From Gnetum montanum (Eukaryota > Streptophyta > Gnetopsida > Gnetales > Gnetaceae): a stretch of DNA of 64,000 nt. Within the stretch, counting starts at the first letter, position 1; every line of letters starts with the position of its first letter. Below the pieces are notes generated by a model. The model saw only the letters and a program-made list of their open reading frames with translations, was not told the origin of the DNA and made no database searches. Made by a program: the position numbers and the translations under genes. This document shows, in pieces, positions 9,946 through 20,799 of the stretch. Where the stretch lies: the NCBI GenBank assembly GCA_015680685.1, contig MNCI01005417.1, positions 59,896-123,895 of the forward strand. The letters run 5' to 3'.

Positions 9946-11385
9946 TGGAGGTGTTGGAACTTGCAATAATTGAAACACAAGTACACCCCAAGATTTATAG
10001 AAGTTTATAACTCAATGCTACCTAGTCCAATTGAACCTATGACCTAAAATTACCAAGCCAAGACCCATACCACTAGGTTATGACTAGGAATAATTTGATA
10101 GTAGGATGATGATTAAATATTTTCTAAGATTGCATGGTTTACTTGAAATGTTGAATGATTTGAAATTCTCAAAACTTTAAAGTAGAAAATTGACAAGAAT
10201 TTGTTCAAATCATTGGTATATTATTTTATATTGTGATGAAATGGAAATGGAAATAGAAATAGAAATAGAAATGCTTTAGCATGTCCTAAGGAGAGAAAAA
10301 AGTCCATAAGATGTTAAAAAAGAAATCTTTTACAAGGTTTTGATATGTTTTTGATGTCTCATAAAAAATCATCCCAATGTTAATAATTATAAGTCCAAAA
10401 TTTGTAGCAATCTTTTGCTTAAATGCCATATTTAAGTGTCGATGAATTAAGAAAATAGAAGAATATTTAGGTATAATAATGACTACTTTGTTAAGGACCA
10501 CTACTAGAGTGGTATCTCACTAATGGCTACAAGGGGGCCTTGCTCCCCACCTAAGTTGCACAAGAAAAGAACCAAATATTACATCAAAAAATGGAAAAAA
10601 GTGCTTGTTTGTCATAAGACTTGAGTTTGATCCCATGTGAAGCCACTTGAAAGAGGTTAGGCTTTTGCTTATTTAATGTCCTTCTAGGACCTACCTTGGT
10701 AGGATGAGCATTAAGCCTATGGATGATGATCCTTTTTAATGACTAGTTTGTTATGAAAGAAACATATGAGCATACCATTAATTAGTCAAGTATTAAAACC
10801 CTTGCTCACAAATAGTTGATTTGTTTACAAAAATTAAAAAAGGTCATAACTAAAATTAAAATATGGAATTTTTCTATTTAGTTTTAGTGCTTCTTTGGCT
10901 ATATATTGAGGTTCTCATCCTCAATTTATCTTTGTATGATTCATTTTTATATTGTAGTAATAAAGCATTTTAATTTTTTGTTGTCCATTCAGATATTTGG
11001 TTATTTCTATTATTTTATCAACAACATGAAAACTAAAGTATTCATGATTTTATGCATAAGCAGAAGCTCTAGCCTAAAACCATGGCATGGTTAGTGCAAC
11101 AAAGATCATTGACAACAACAAACTAGTAACAAGTAATAGAATTATGGGATCAAACCCTCATTTATTTTTTTAAAATAACCAAATACAACTTTTTACAAGT
11201 TTGAGTGGTAGATTTATTTTAGGCTTCCTAACAATGAGGTGTTAGATTATTAAAAAGACTCTTAATATGAAAGGTCTAAGTCATGGGTTGAATTTTGGTG
11301 GGCAATGCTAAGTTAGAAAGTTCTCATTGGACTATATATCTTGGTATACTTATATTACAATTATTTTGGGGTTCCAACACCTCCA
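9946..11385. mobile_element. Small DNA-type element with terminal inverted repeats
   Basis: TGGAGGTGTTGGAAC at 9946 is matched by its inverse GTTCCAACACCTCCA ending at 11385. The similarity continues inward imperfectly: ATAATTG, AAGTACACCCCAAGATTTATAG on the left against ATAAGTATACCAAGATATATAG on the right, and further CCTATGACCTA against CCCATGACTTAG. No transposase is seen in the roughly 1.4 kb between, so it would be non-autonomous. I could not find a convincing target-site duplication. Its right end touches the broken end of the Helitron gene, which suggests it inserted there or marks a deletion. Confidence 0.55.
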
Positions 11386-11388
11386 AAA

Positions 11389-13073
11389 GACAAAATTAGG
11401 AATAATCTTCATGATATCTAAGAAGCAATAATAATTAACAATTGGTCTCGAGAAAATAATTTTAAAGAAAGTCTATGTTTGCTCTCCATTTGTGAAGAAT
11501 CATTCTATTAAGAATGTTCAATCTTGTATCATTTCAATGTGGTTCATATGTTACATGATTATTGTTTTGTGAATCTTGAAAGAGTCTCAATTGAGCTCGC
11601 AATGTCTATGGAACATTATACCTAAGGAAAAAATTGAATTCATATCATTTTTGTTTAACATCAAATACATTCATGATGTAAATAATAACTAATGTCTTTA
11701 GATTAAAATAATTCTACTTGCAAACTTGTACATTATTTTGGGCTCTTAAACACGCTCCTCTCCTACATTGTGTATGATGTTGAATAGAAGTTAAAAGCTC
11801 ATCATACAAAATATCAAGATCCATGAATTGTAGTTGACAACTTTCAATCTTACATGGATGCCTAGGATTATTAACACATCACATCTGCAAATGATAGAAT
11901 TGTATAATATTAATGATTGTTTTAAATTACTTTAACAATATTTAAAAATTTAAAATAAATAAAAAAAGGTATAAAATTCGAAATAATTTACATCATTGGA
12001 TATTCCATCTTGATTAAATCTAATATTCCATGCATTTGTTATTGCATCAAAAAACTCTCTCATCTTTCTAACTACTTCAGGATCATTCTAGTCAAGTTCC
12101 TCTATGTTTGGAGCTTCATGATCCAAAGAAAGCCATGGACATGTGGTGATCGCCTATGTTGCCACTCATATCTTGTCCAATGATGAACGATTGAATTCCT
12201 CAAATAATACCTTTTGTTGAAATGCTTTATGTCGAAGATTCATAAACTCGACAACTATATGTGGATTCTTGATAATATTTTTCATTTTCCATTCCTTTGT
12301 TGTAAGAACATTTTCTGGTGATTCTCCGAGCATTACTTTATGTAGGTCTAGTTAGTAAAGATTTGCTATACTCAGAGTAAAAAAACACATAGTGTACCCA
12401 ACTTCTTTATCAAGTAAACAATTGCACTTTGCATTTTCTCCAATAGGAAGTTGTTCCTTGTGTTGTTATTCCAAATCTTATTAAGTTATCAACAAAATTA
12501 TCTATTGGTACATTTTGTAGTCCTTCATGTAATTCTTGAATTATTAATGATGTTTTGGTAATATTTTTCTGAAGAATATTGACATTGATTGCAATGCATG
12601 ATGTCTTGTTATCATGTTGTAAATGTGGTATCTAAAAATAAAATTAATAAAAAGTTAGTTCATATGATTTTAAAAACATTATTACTATTTAGTAATGTGA
12701 ATGGAAAATATTTGTAATACCTGAATCTTTTATAATGTCCAAATCTACCATCATTATATTGAATTAGATGCTTAGTATATTCATGCAACATGACATCCTT
12801 GAATCTTCTTCTAAGGAAGTCACATTTTCCACATAGAAACAACATTGGAAGCATTTCAATTGTGTTGAACTCATTAATGGGTGACTCTAAAAGTGTTGGC
12901 CATTGTGCGTAAATTTGAACTTTCAATCTTTGGATTTTCTAACTAAGCTCTTACCAAATCAAGTTCTTTGCCTAAAATAATTGGGCGTGATGCTATAGAT
13001 GGTGTGTGTCTAATAATGTTTTCCTCCTTTAATTCAAGCAAAGGACCATCAAATGTCAATCTCATCTAGTGAT
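11389..13073 (-). pseudogene. Helitron Rep/helicase protein, middle part, decayed
   Basis: Read on the minus strand this part runs from FNTIEMLPMLFLCGKCDF and EYTKHLIQYNDGRFGHYKRF (12720-12880) through GTTSYWRKC (about 12440) and NPHIVVEFMNLRHKAF (about 12250) to HPCKIESC (about 11860). It reaches NDTRLNILNRMILHKWRANID near 11490-11540. These match the helicase-like N-terminal domain and the stretch leading to the HUH/Rep catalytic tyrosines of plant Helitron proteins. Stops and shifts are frequent. The start of the protein lies at 32182-33603, on the other side of the copia insertion. The HUH catalytic core and the helicase domain are not found, and the reading ends at the inverted-repeat element at 11385. 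Confidence 0.7.
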
Positions 13074-13491
13074 TTGTTACAAAATTAATTAAATCTGCAA
13101 ATTAAAATAGAAAAGACAATAAGAAAAACACATACAAAAAATTATGTGGAAACCCCAAAGTGGGGAATAAAACCATGGAAACTAGTGTAGAGCTCTTCCT
13201 TTATCTGGAGAAAATATTCCAAGGACACAAGCCATCCTTAATAACTTTCATAGATTCTTGTTGTTGTTCTGGTGGTGCCTAACACATCTTCCACCCTTTA
13301 ATTTATAGAAAAAAATAATAGTCTTTTTTCTATTACAAACTTTAGATAATTTTAGAAACTACTAATCATATCTCAAGTAAAGATTACAAAGTTGAAAGTT
13401 ATGACAAACATAACTTAAATTGATAAAAATAGAGGAAGATTTTTCTTCACATTAATCGATAATTTAATTTTTCACATTAATTGATAGTTAT
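13074..13491 (-). repeat. 3' LTR of the copia element
   Basis: It aligns along its length with 31800-32181. Shared landmarks are AATTAATTAAAT, GGAAACCCCAAAGTGG, GAGCTCTTCCTTTATCT and TTGTTCTGGTGGTGC. Its outer end reads TTGTTAC where the other LTR has TGGTTATG, so the terminal TG/CA is lost. It has an extra AT-rich stretch near 13440-13490. Confidence 0.8.
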
Positions 13492-13515
13492 TTGAAGAAA
13501 AATTTGACAAATCTT

Positions 13516-13530
13516 CAAGTTAGAGATGCA
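13516..13530. repeat. Target-site duplication of the LINE (left copy)
   Basis: CAAGTTAGAGATGCA here is repeated exactly at 18963-18977. The 15-bp length is typical of L1-type target-primed insertion. The base right after this copy is a single N. Confidence 0.85.
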
Positions 13531-13632
13531 NATAGAGAAAAAAGAAAATAGTACAAGAAATTAGGACACACTCACCTAAAAAGAGGAGAAACTACAAGAA
13601 ATTAGGAAAAACGAGAGAGAGAGAGAAAAACT

Positions 13633-16600
13633 TCAAGAGCTCAACTGCAGCATTAGCTGTTGAACAATGTCTCCTTGAATAGACAAGGAGAGAATATTAG
13701 TAGGAGAATCACGTTGAAAAACCACATTACAACGAAATTTCCAGATAGCATGGAGAATAAGGGGACGAAGGCGACACCAGATATAAATCAAAGAGCCTTG
13801 AAGATGCGGAGTGTCACCAAAAAGAACCTCATCCAAGCTTGGTCGAAAACCCTGTAAAAACCTGCCACACCAAAGCCAAGAGCTATGAGCAAGGGGACAA
13901 GAAAAAAAACAGTGAGTAAATGCATCTTCCCTGTGACAAATAGGACATCGCGGGTCAGGAACCCCCAGATGAGAGCGCCGAACACCCACAGGAAGACCTT
14001 GGTGAATCAGATACCACAGAAAATGTTGAATCTTTGAAGAAGTAGGAGTAGTCCAAATAGTCTGAATACGTTGCTTCCAAACCTGCACATTAAGATTAAC
14101 TTGCCAAAGATGGTTGAATCTAGGCCAAATATTAGTAGTGGAATTAATAAGAGAGTAAACAATCTTAGAATGATAGGGAAAAACTTGATGACCAGAAATC
14201 CAAGAAAGATCTAAAAAACCACCAAGGGAGTCTTGAATAACAACACTTTTGTTCAAGCTATCCAAAATCGTACAAAAGGTAGACTTTTGAGCAGCATTAA
14301 TACCGTAAATAAGGTGACATTCAGTCCAAGTAATCCAACGATTATGAATGCGAAGAGAGGAGAGGGAGGAGATGCCAAGCTTATCCCAAGTGCTACATAG
14401 ACGAGGACGCTTAATGGCCCAAGGTTCATTGTGAATGGGAATCCACCAAGGAGAAAGCTTATCAAGTGTAGAGGAAGAAATAGTGATAGTGTTAAAGTTC
14501 CAAAACTGACTGATATAACACCATGCCTTCCAAATGTGTTTGATGACAACAGAACCAGAAATGGTAATACCAGTGGGAAAAAGAATCCAGTTAAGGAAAT
14601 GAGTATTATTCCAATAATTACTACCTTTGGGCTTCCCAAGCTGTATGCGTTTAAGGAAAAGAAGCTTCCAAGGTTCAGAGCCAGATAAGCATTTGGCCAT
14701 CCATTTGGCACATAACACAATGCCCTGTTTGTAGCAATTAATGAGGCCCAAACCGCCGTCCTCTTTATGAGAAGTACAGACGTTCCAAGCAACCCGACAA
14801 AATCCTTTCTTAGTATGGCTGCTGTTCCAAAGAAAGTGTTTGACTAGTTGATCAATGCGACGATAAGCAGAGATGCTAGGAGCCCAACAAGAAGAGTAAT
14901 ACACATGGGTAGCTTGGAGAATATGCTTGCAGACAATAAATTTACCAGCCATAGATAGCTTCTTTTCCTTCCACTTAATAAGCTTTTGTTCAAGTTTCTT
15001 CACAGTGACATCCCATAATGTTTTGGATGATCCGCCAAAAGAAAAGGGAATGCCAAGAAGCTTAAAAACTTGATCCTTTCCTAAAAATTGCCAAGACTTA
15101 GACAACGCCCAGGCTTGAACCTCTTTGTTGCAAAAGATAGAAGATTTGAACCAATTAATCTGAGAGCCAGAGAGTCTACAATATTGATCAATGCGATAAA
15201 AAAGACGATCAGCAATAAGAGCATCATTTTTTATCATAAAGAATGAGTCATCAGCAAAATGCATATTCAATAAGGAAGGAACATTATGATCAATGAAAAT
15301 ACCTTGAAGCAAATTTTGTTCCTTATCCTTATGAATAGCATGACACAAAAAGTCCGCAGCAAGAATGAAGAGGTAAGGAGCAAGAGGACAACCTTGCCTA
15401 ACAGAGCGCTCAAGCTTGAAGCAATTAGTTAATCCAACATTAGTAGCCACAAGGGCATTGGCGTCGGCAAAAAGAGTCTCCACCATTTTAATAAAATTAA
15501 TGTGAAAACCATATTTATGAAGGCAAGCAATAACAAATTTCCACTCAATTTTGTCATACGCTTTAGCATAATCAAGCTTAAGAAAAGCAATGTTTTGATT
15601 GGAGTCCTCGGCCCATTGCATACCTTCCCAAGCCGCAACAACATTATCAAGAATATACCTACCCTTAACAAAGCCTGTTTGCATTGGGGTAATGATCTGA
15701 GGGATAATTAGCTTCAGTCTATTAGCAAGACATTTAGCCAAAATCTTGTAAACAGAGTTAAGGAGAGTGATAGGACGCCAGTTACCAATCAATGAAGGAT
15801 CACCTGTTTTAGGAATAAGACGGATGACACCTCTATTTAACTCAGGACCGAGAGACTGTTGATTTATGGCTTCTGCAAAAACATAAGAGAGGTCGGAACC
15901 CACAATATCCCAATGATTCTTAAAAAACTCAATGGGGATGCCATCAAAACCAGGGGCTTTATCATTGGCCAGGCTAAACACAGCAGCCTTGATTTCAGAA
16001 AGAGAGATATCTTGAGCAAGAAGATGATTGTGACTGCTATGGACAATACTAGGTAGGTGATCTGAGTTAGTAGCAAACTCATCCTGATCAAACCCATTGG
16101 AGACAAAGAGGCATTGAAAATGTTGTTCAAGAAAACCATTTATAACATGAGGATCGGAGGTAAGTTGGCCATTCACTTCCAAACGTTCTATAGTAGGGAA
16201 AGTACCTCTACCCTTTAAAAATTTGAAGAACTCTTTACAGGGTTCTCCCTCAATTTTTAACCAGTTGAGACGACTCTTGATGAGAGCACTTCTAGCAGAG
16301 TACATATCCCATTTTTGTTTAACTGAGCGAACATAAGTTAGCCGTTGTTGAAGAGCAACATTAAAAGGGTCATGTTGAAGTGCAGAGTTAAGTTGTTGCA
16401 ATTCAGAACTAACATTCGCCTCAATAGACCTACGTTTCTTAGCATATTGCTTGCCCAACCAGCGAGCAAAGTTGTGAATACGAGAAGTGGCACGCAACCA
16501 CCAGTCAATCCAACCTAAATTGCCTGATGGCCTTCTCTCTGCATTCCAAAGAGATGTCAAAAGACCTTTACCAGAAGGAGTAAGAAATAAAGAGGCATTC

Positions 16601-17364
16601 ATGCGAAAAAGTTGGCGATGTTGAGCTAAAGATTTAGAACCAAAGGTCAAAGTGAGAGAAATTGGAAAGTGGTCTGAGAGGGTAGCATCAAGGTGGACCT
16701 TAACATGACCATCACAAAACCATGAGGAATAACTAGAGAAATAAAATCGATCAAGTCGCTCACAAATGCGATCAGCACCAATCCTAAGGTTGGACCAAGT
16801 AAACCAACCTTCACGATTCACGTTAGAGCTGGCAGCATCAGAGAGACAAAAGTGCTCCTTAACATCACTCCAACTAGAAAGCTCGAGGCTGGTAAGTTGA
16901 GAAGAGGCTCCACCAACTTTATCATAAGGATGTTCGATCATATTAAAATCACCTCCAAAGAGCCAAGGAATGTTAGGCAGACTGTGAAGGAGAGACTGCC
17001 AAACACTGGCCCTAGTGGTAGGAGTAGTGGGAGCATAAATATTACAAATGCCGAAAGGACCAGAAGCGCCTTGAAGAGTAGCCCAAACAAAAGAGGTGTG
17101 ACTACCATGAGAGAGAATTTTGTTAGACCAGGATTTATTGATAATAAGGGCTGCACCACCTTGACCAGTAATATGATTTGTGGAAAAGACAATAGAGTCA
17201 GGTAGGATGCTATTGCCTGCAATAATTGCATCCAGAGTAGAAATTTTAACCTCTTGTAGGAGAAGGAAGTCAGGAAGCAAAGGTCGAGAGTGAATAAAAG
17301 CACCGACCACCCGTGTTCGGAGGTGATTGGAGAGCCCCCGAACATTCCAAGAATAGACTAACAT
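13633..17364 (-). CDS. LINE ORF2: endonuclease and reverse transcriptase, 1243 aa
   Basis: The ORF is uninterrupted. It carries an APE-type endonuclease: WNVRG at residues 6-10, QE at 37-38, YAP at 110-112, GDFN at 138-141, LDR at 204-206 and SDH at 230-232. The RT domain carries PGFDGIP at 471-477, NWRPITLLNSVYK at 528-540, LKLDYAKAYDK near 595-605, RQGCPLAPYLF at 656-666 and the catalytic FADD at 703-706. The C-terminus has a zf-RVT-type cysteine-histidine segment (CPICHREDAFTHCFFSCP) near residues 1150-1180. I see no RNase H domain. The protein nicks target DNA and copies the LINE RNA at the nick. The start ATG at 17364 overlaps the end of ORF1 by 7 nt in another frame. All motifs are present, so it could be active. 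Confidence 0.93.
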   Translation of the reverse strand: MLVYSWNVRGLSNHLRTRVVGAFIHSRPLLPDFLLLQEVKISTLDAIIAGNSILPDSIVFSTNHITGQGGAALIINKSWSNKILSHGSHTSFVWATLQGASGPFGICNIYAPTTPTTRASVWQSLLHSLPNIPWLFGGDFNMIEHPYDKVGGASSQLTSLELSSWSDVKEHFCLSDAASSNVNREGWFTWSNLRIGADRICERLDRFYFSSYSSWFCDGHVKVHLDATLSDHFPISLTLTFGSKSLAQHRQLFRMNASLFLTPSGKGLLTSLWNAERRPSGNLGWIDWWLRATSRIHNFARWLGKQYAKKRRSIEANVSSELQQLNSALQHDPFNVALQQRLTYVRSVKQKWDMYSARSALIKSRLNWLKIEGEPCKEFFKFLKGRGTFPTIERLEVNGQLTSDPHVINGFLEQHFQCLFVSNGFDQDEFATNSDHLPSIVHSSHNHLLAQDISLSEIKAAVFSLANDKAPGFDGIPIEFFKNHWDIVGSDLSYVFAEAINQQSLGPELNRGVIRLIPKTGDPSLIGNWRPITLLNSVYKILAKCLANRLKLIIPQIITPMQTGFVKGRYILDNVVAAWEGMQWAEDSNQNIAFLKLDYAKAYDKIEWKFVIACLHKYGFHINFIKMVETLFADANALVATNVGLTNCFKLERSVRQGCPLAPYLFILAADFLCHAIHKDKEQNLLQGIFIDHNVPSLLNMHFADDSFFMIKNDALIADRLFYRIDQYCRLSGSQINWFKSSIFCNKEVQAWALSKSWQFLGKDQVFKLLGIPFSFGGSSKTLWDVTVKKLEQKLIKWKEKKLSMAGKFIVCKHILQATHVYYSSCWAPSISAYRRIDQLVKHFLWNSSHTKKGFCRVAWNVCTSHKEDGGLGLINCYKQGIVLCAKWMAKCLSGSEPWKLLFLKRIQLGKPKGSNYWNNTHFLNWILFPTGITISGSVVIKHIWKAWCYISQFWNFNTITISSSTLDKLSPWWIPIHNEPWAIKRPRLCSTWDKLGISSLSSLRIHNRWITWTECHLIYGINAAQKSTFCTILDSLNKSVVIQDSLGGFLDLSWISGHQVFPYHSKIVYSLINSTTNIWPRFNHLWQVNLNVQVWKQRIQTIWTTPTSSKIQHFLWYLIHQGLPVGVRRSHLGVPDPRCPICHREDAFTHCFFSCPLAHSSWLWCGRFLQGFRPSLDEVLFGDTPHLQGSLIYIWCRLRPLILHAIWKFRCNVVFQRDSPTNILSLSIQGDIVQQLMLQLSS

Positions 17365-18407
17365 CCAGAGAAGGGGGAGGAGGCCCCTGCCCTAGTTGCA
17401 GAGTTAACAATGTCTAAAGAAATCATTTCCTGGTTGTGATCAATGGCAGTAAAGGGATTGTGGGTGAGTAAGAGAGTTTGAGTGGATTGGTTGGACTGAA
17501 GTGTAACGTCGTTGGTAAAAGGCATACCCCGACGTTTCCTACTGAGGGGAACTGTTTGAAATCCGTCATCATCAATAGGAGGGTTGTTAGAAGCCGTAAA
17601 AACGTATGGGTGTTTTCCCTTAGCTAATGAAGAAGCATGAGGAGGTGGCTTTTTGGTAACCTTACTTTGAGACCTAGGTGTGGGAGGAGCCTTGTTGCTA
17701 ATAGAGGAAACCTTAGGATCAGTAGGGGAGGATTGTTGTGATCGTGCTTGCGCTGCCTTCTTTCGTAACATAAAGGGGCATGAGACAAACATATGACCCT
17801 CTTGGTGGCAGTAGTGACAAGAGTTGGGAAGGTTGTAATAGACTACCTTTTGCATATAGTTAATACCACCTGCACGCAAAATAAGTTCTCGTTTAAGAGA
17901 GTCTAAGTCCACTTCAATCATATATCGAGTCCTGCGAAGGCCACTAGGTGTACCTAAGGATTCAGTGTGTTTGATTAATCCAAGGCGAGACACAATATCC
18001 CTTTCAACTCGTTCGAAAATCAATGGGAGATTCGGTAACTCTACAAAACAAGGGACTTTCCGAAATTCAGGAGAAGTTGGGTTGAGAGAAGGAGTCCACT
18101 TGCGAATAATCAATAAAGCATGACGATGGTGAAAGACACTAATGCTAAGAGCTTCAGAGACCATCTCTGAGTTAATAAACTCAACAAGTAGAAAAGAATT
18201 AGATAAATATCAAACATGTGAAGCTATCAAACCACGATCTTTCCAAACAGAGTTGACATGATGCAAAAAGCTAGAAGAGCGAGGCAGGTAGCCTAAAATT
18301 TGCACAAAGACATACCTGCTAGAAATGTCGTGGGTGATAGATTCAAACAAATCATCAGGAAGCTCGTAGAATGGCTCGAAAGAAGTGGATCCACCATCTG
18401 GTGCCAT
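17358..18407 (-). pseudogene. LINE ORF1 with zinc knuckle, split by one stop codon
   Basis: From an ATG at 18407 (MAPDGGSTSFEPFYELPDDL) the frame runs to an in-frame TGA at 18210-18212 (after GLIASHV). It then continues in the same frame through 18164 (MVSEALSISVFHHRHALLII) to 17358. It has an N-terminal DUF4283-like nucleic-acid binding region and one CCHC knuckle, CHYCHQEGHMFVSC, near 17810, followed by a basic Pro/Ser/Lys-rich tail. ORF1 of plant L1 elements coats the RNA. Apart from the one stop it is complete. An upstream in-frame ATG at 18521 would add 38 residues, which come from a small GATCCGATCC repeat and are less likely to be coding. Confidence 0.8.
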
Positions 18408-18962
18408 GGCAACCAATTTGATCTGCCCAAGATCTGCAGGGGAGCCCTGATCCGATCCGAATCGTTTGCAAAAGCCCTGATCCGATCCGATCCGTTTGCA
18501 GATCCGAGTGATTATCCACAATTTCTATGGCGCTACTCGCTGAAAATCATTGTTGCTGTTTTGGCCGAAGTTGAAGCTGCTGGATTGAGGGCCACCGATG
18601 TTGCAGGCGGGCACGCGCTGCCCTGCGTGCCAGAAAACGCGTGTTGCTAGTTTGCAGGGGCGCGGGCGCAATTCTGCACGCAGCCAGCAGTAGCGGCAGA
18701 TGTCCCAAAACTGACACAATACAGAACGACAGGAACCAGCAATTTGACGCAAACTTGCTGTACGGTCGAGCCAAAAACCACGTAATTTTAATGAGACTTG
18801 AAATACGCTTCTGTATTCGTTTTTTTGAACCACAATCGTTGCCAGTAATTAGTGTTGCGTGGATTATACCCGAGTGGTGAATCGATGCAAATTACCAGAA
18901 TTTCTGAAACGACGCGCAGGTTGCAGGTAACCATTAGATGGAAAACCAACAATCTTTTCTCC
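18408..18962 (-). promoter_or_regulatory. LINE 5' UTR and likely internal promoter
   Basis: This is the most GC- and CpG-rich stretch in the neighbourhood (for example GGGGCGCGGGCGC near 18657). It contains a short direct repeat, CCCTGATCCGATCCGA at about 18446 and 18476. Plant L1 elements usually carry an internal promoter here. No core motif can be named from the sequence. Confidence 0.5.
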
Positions 18963-18977
18963 CAAGTTAGAGATGCA
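18963..18977. repeat. Target-site duplication of the LINE (right copy)
   Basis: CAAGTTAGAGATGCA is identical to 13516-13530. It marks the 5' end of the LINE, where the copia sequence resumes. Confidence 0.85.
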
Positions 18978-19690
18978 ATGGTTCCAAGGTGCATTCTTAC
19001 ATCTCCACTATTCCAAGCTATTTTGTGCAAAAAACATGCACATCTCTTGCAACCATTTTAGTTAATGCATCAACAATATTTCTCTCAGTGTTAATTTTTT
19101 GCAATAGTATCTCTAATAAAATGGTATTTAATATTGATATGTTTTGTTTTGTTATGATATGCTAAATTTCTTGCTAGATGTAAGGCACTTTGGCTATCAC
19201 TATAAATTTGATAACTATCTTGCTTTACATCAAGAAACTATAAAAATCTTTGCAACTATAAGATCTCCTTACATGCTTCTATCAATGCCACATATTTAGA
19301 TTCTGTAGTGGTCAAAGTTACCAGAGATTGAAGTTTTGACATCTAGCTTACTGCATCACCACTTAAAACAAAAACATAACTTGTATTTGAACATCAGCTG
19401 CAAAATTTGCATCCACATAGCCACAAATATTCCAATCATTATTTTCAAAACATAAAAAGGTAGATTGTGTTCCCTTTAAGTATCTAAGAATCCATTTCAT
19501 AGCAAGTCAATGGTTCCAACTGTAATTATTCATATACCTACTAACAACACTTATTGCATATGGTATATTTGGACGAGTGCATAACATAGCATACATTAAA
19601 GAGCCAACAATAAAAGTATATGAAATATCTTTTACTTTGGCAATTTCTTTTTCTATACTGGGACAATCTTTCTTAGATAATTAAAAATGG
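18978..19690 (-). pseudogene. Copia RNase H domain, decayed
   Basis: Minus-strand reading gives NTERNIVDALTK near 19050-19090, the usual end of copia RNase H. The upstream part, near 19190-19290, encodes the SDSQSALHLA-like region and a tract about the cell-wide tRNA-primed element ancestry typical of copia polyproteins. Stops and shifts are present. It is cut from the 3' LTR by the LINE insertion at 18962. Confidence 0.6.
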
Positions 19691-20750
19691 GAAGCTAAAG
19701 AAATATTTACAGGTTCTACTTCTAACATATTAAAATGTTCCAACACTTTTTCAATATACTCACTTTGACTAAGCCATAATTTTTTCTACTTTTATCTCTG
19801 TAAATATGCATTACAAGGATTCTTTTTTCCTATCNGCTTTTATCTCTGTAAATATGCATTACAAGGATTCTTTTTTCCTATCCCAAATCCTTCATAGCAA
19901 ACTATTTGCTCATCTCTATTTTAAGTTGTTGTTGTTTTTTTAATATATCATTCCCTACAATCAGCACATCATCTACATACAACAACAAAATTACAAATTT
20001 ATTTTTATCACTTGAGAAATAAACACAATGATCAAGATCACTTTTGCAATAATCCATTTTATGCATAAAAGAATCAAATTTTTTATACCATTGCCTAAGA
20101 GCTTGTTTTAAACCATATAGGATTTTCCTCAAGCAACACACATAATGAGCTTTATTTTGATTAACAAATCCTTTTGGTTGATGCATATATATTTCTTCAT
20201 TTAAATCATTATGTAGAAAAGTTGTTTTAACATCTAACTATTCTAACTCCAAATCTAAACGAGCAACCAATGAAAGAACAATATGAATAGAAGAATGCTT
20301 AACAATTGGAGAAAAAAATTTATGTAAAATCAAATCCTCGTTCTTGATCATAACCTTTAGCTACCAGTCTAGCTTTATAAAGATTCCCCCCATTTACCTT
20401 ATTCTTTAAAGTAAAAATCCATCTATTTTGAAATGCTTTACATCCCTTGGGTAATTCCACCAATTCCCAAGTTCTATGCTGTTGGAGTGAATTCCATTCC
20501 ATTATTATATCTTCCTTCCATTTTACTGCATTAGGACTTGTAAGAGTTTCTTTTACTTTTTCAGGCTCACCATGATATGTATAAAGAATATAATCTTTAA
20601 ATCTAGTAGGAGGATGTATTATTCTACTTGAATGTTTTACCCCATGTGATGTATCTTTTGTAAGATTTTCCTCCTCATTAGTTTCTTTCTCCTCATTTTC
20701 ATTTTTACTTTCTAGAGTGTTTTGATTTTCCATTTGCTCTTGTATTATAT
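19690..20750 (-). pseudogene. Copia reverse transcriptase, decayed
   Basis: The upstream piece (20320-20733) reads SRIIHPPTRFKDYI, then WKEDIIMEWNSL, HRTWELVELPKG and KARLVAKGYDQ, the standard entry to copia RT. The downstream piece (19902-20186) carries YGLKQALRQWYKKFD, and YVDD at the active site in ILLLYVDDVLIVGND. The two are separated by a shift. A single N at 19835 lies between two exact 46-nt copies, so part of this sequence is counted twice. Confidence 0.85.
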
Positions 20751-20799
20751 CTTCTTTAGGCTACAAAACAAATCTAGAAACCTAATGTGTAACAAAACT

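Larger units (their letters stand above)
13531..18962 (-). mobile_element. Nearly intact L1-like LINE retrotransposon
   Basis: The 5.4 kb element is bounded by exact 15-bp direct repeats. It consists of a GC-richer 5' UTR (18408-18962), ORF1 with one stop (17358-18407), a complete ORF2 (13633-17364) and a roughly 100-nt 3' UTR in which TCCTAATTTCTTGTA occurs twice. The expected poly(A) tail (poly-T on the plus strand) is not visible. A single N at 13531 lies exactly where it should be, so the tail was probably lost at a contig joint. It retains many CpG sites, unlike the flanking Ty3 elements, and looks like the youngest insertion here. Confidence 0.9.

Noticed and set aside
14253-16139. Other-frame ORFs of 80-180 codons inside the LINE
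   Set aside because: They overlap the intact ORF2 in other frames and lack recognisable motifs; they are shadows.
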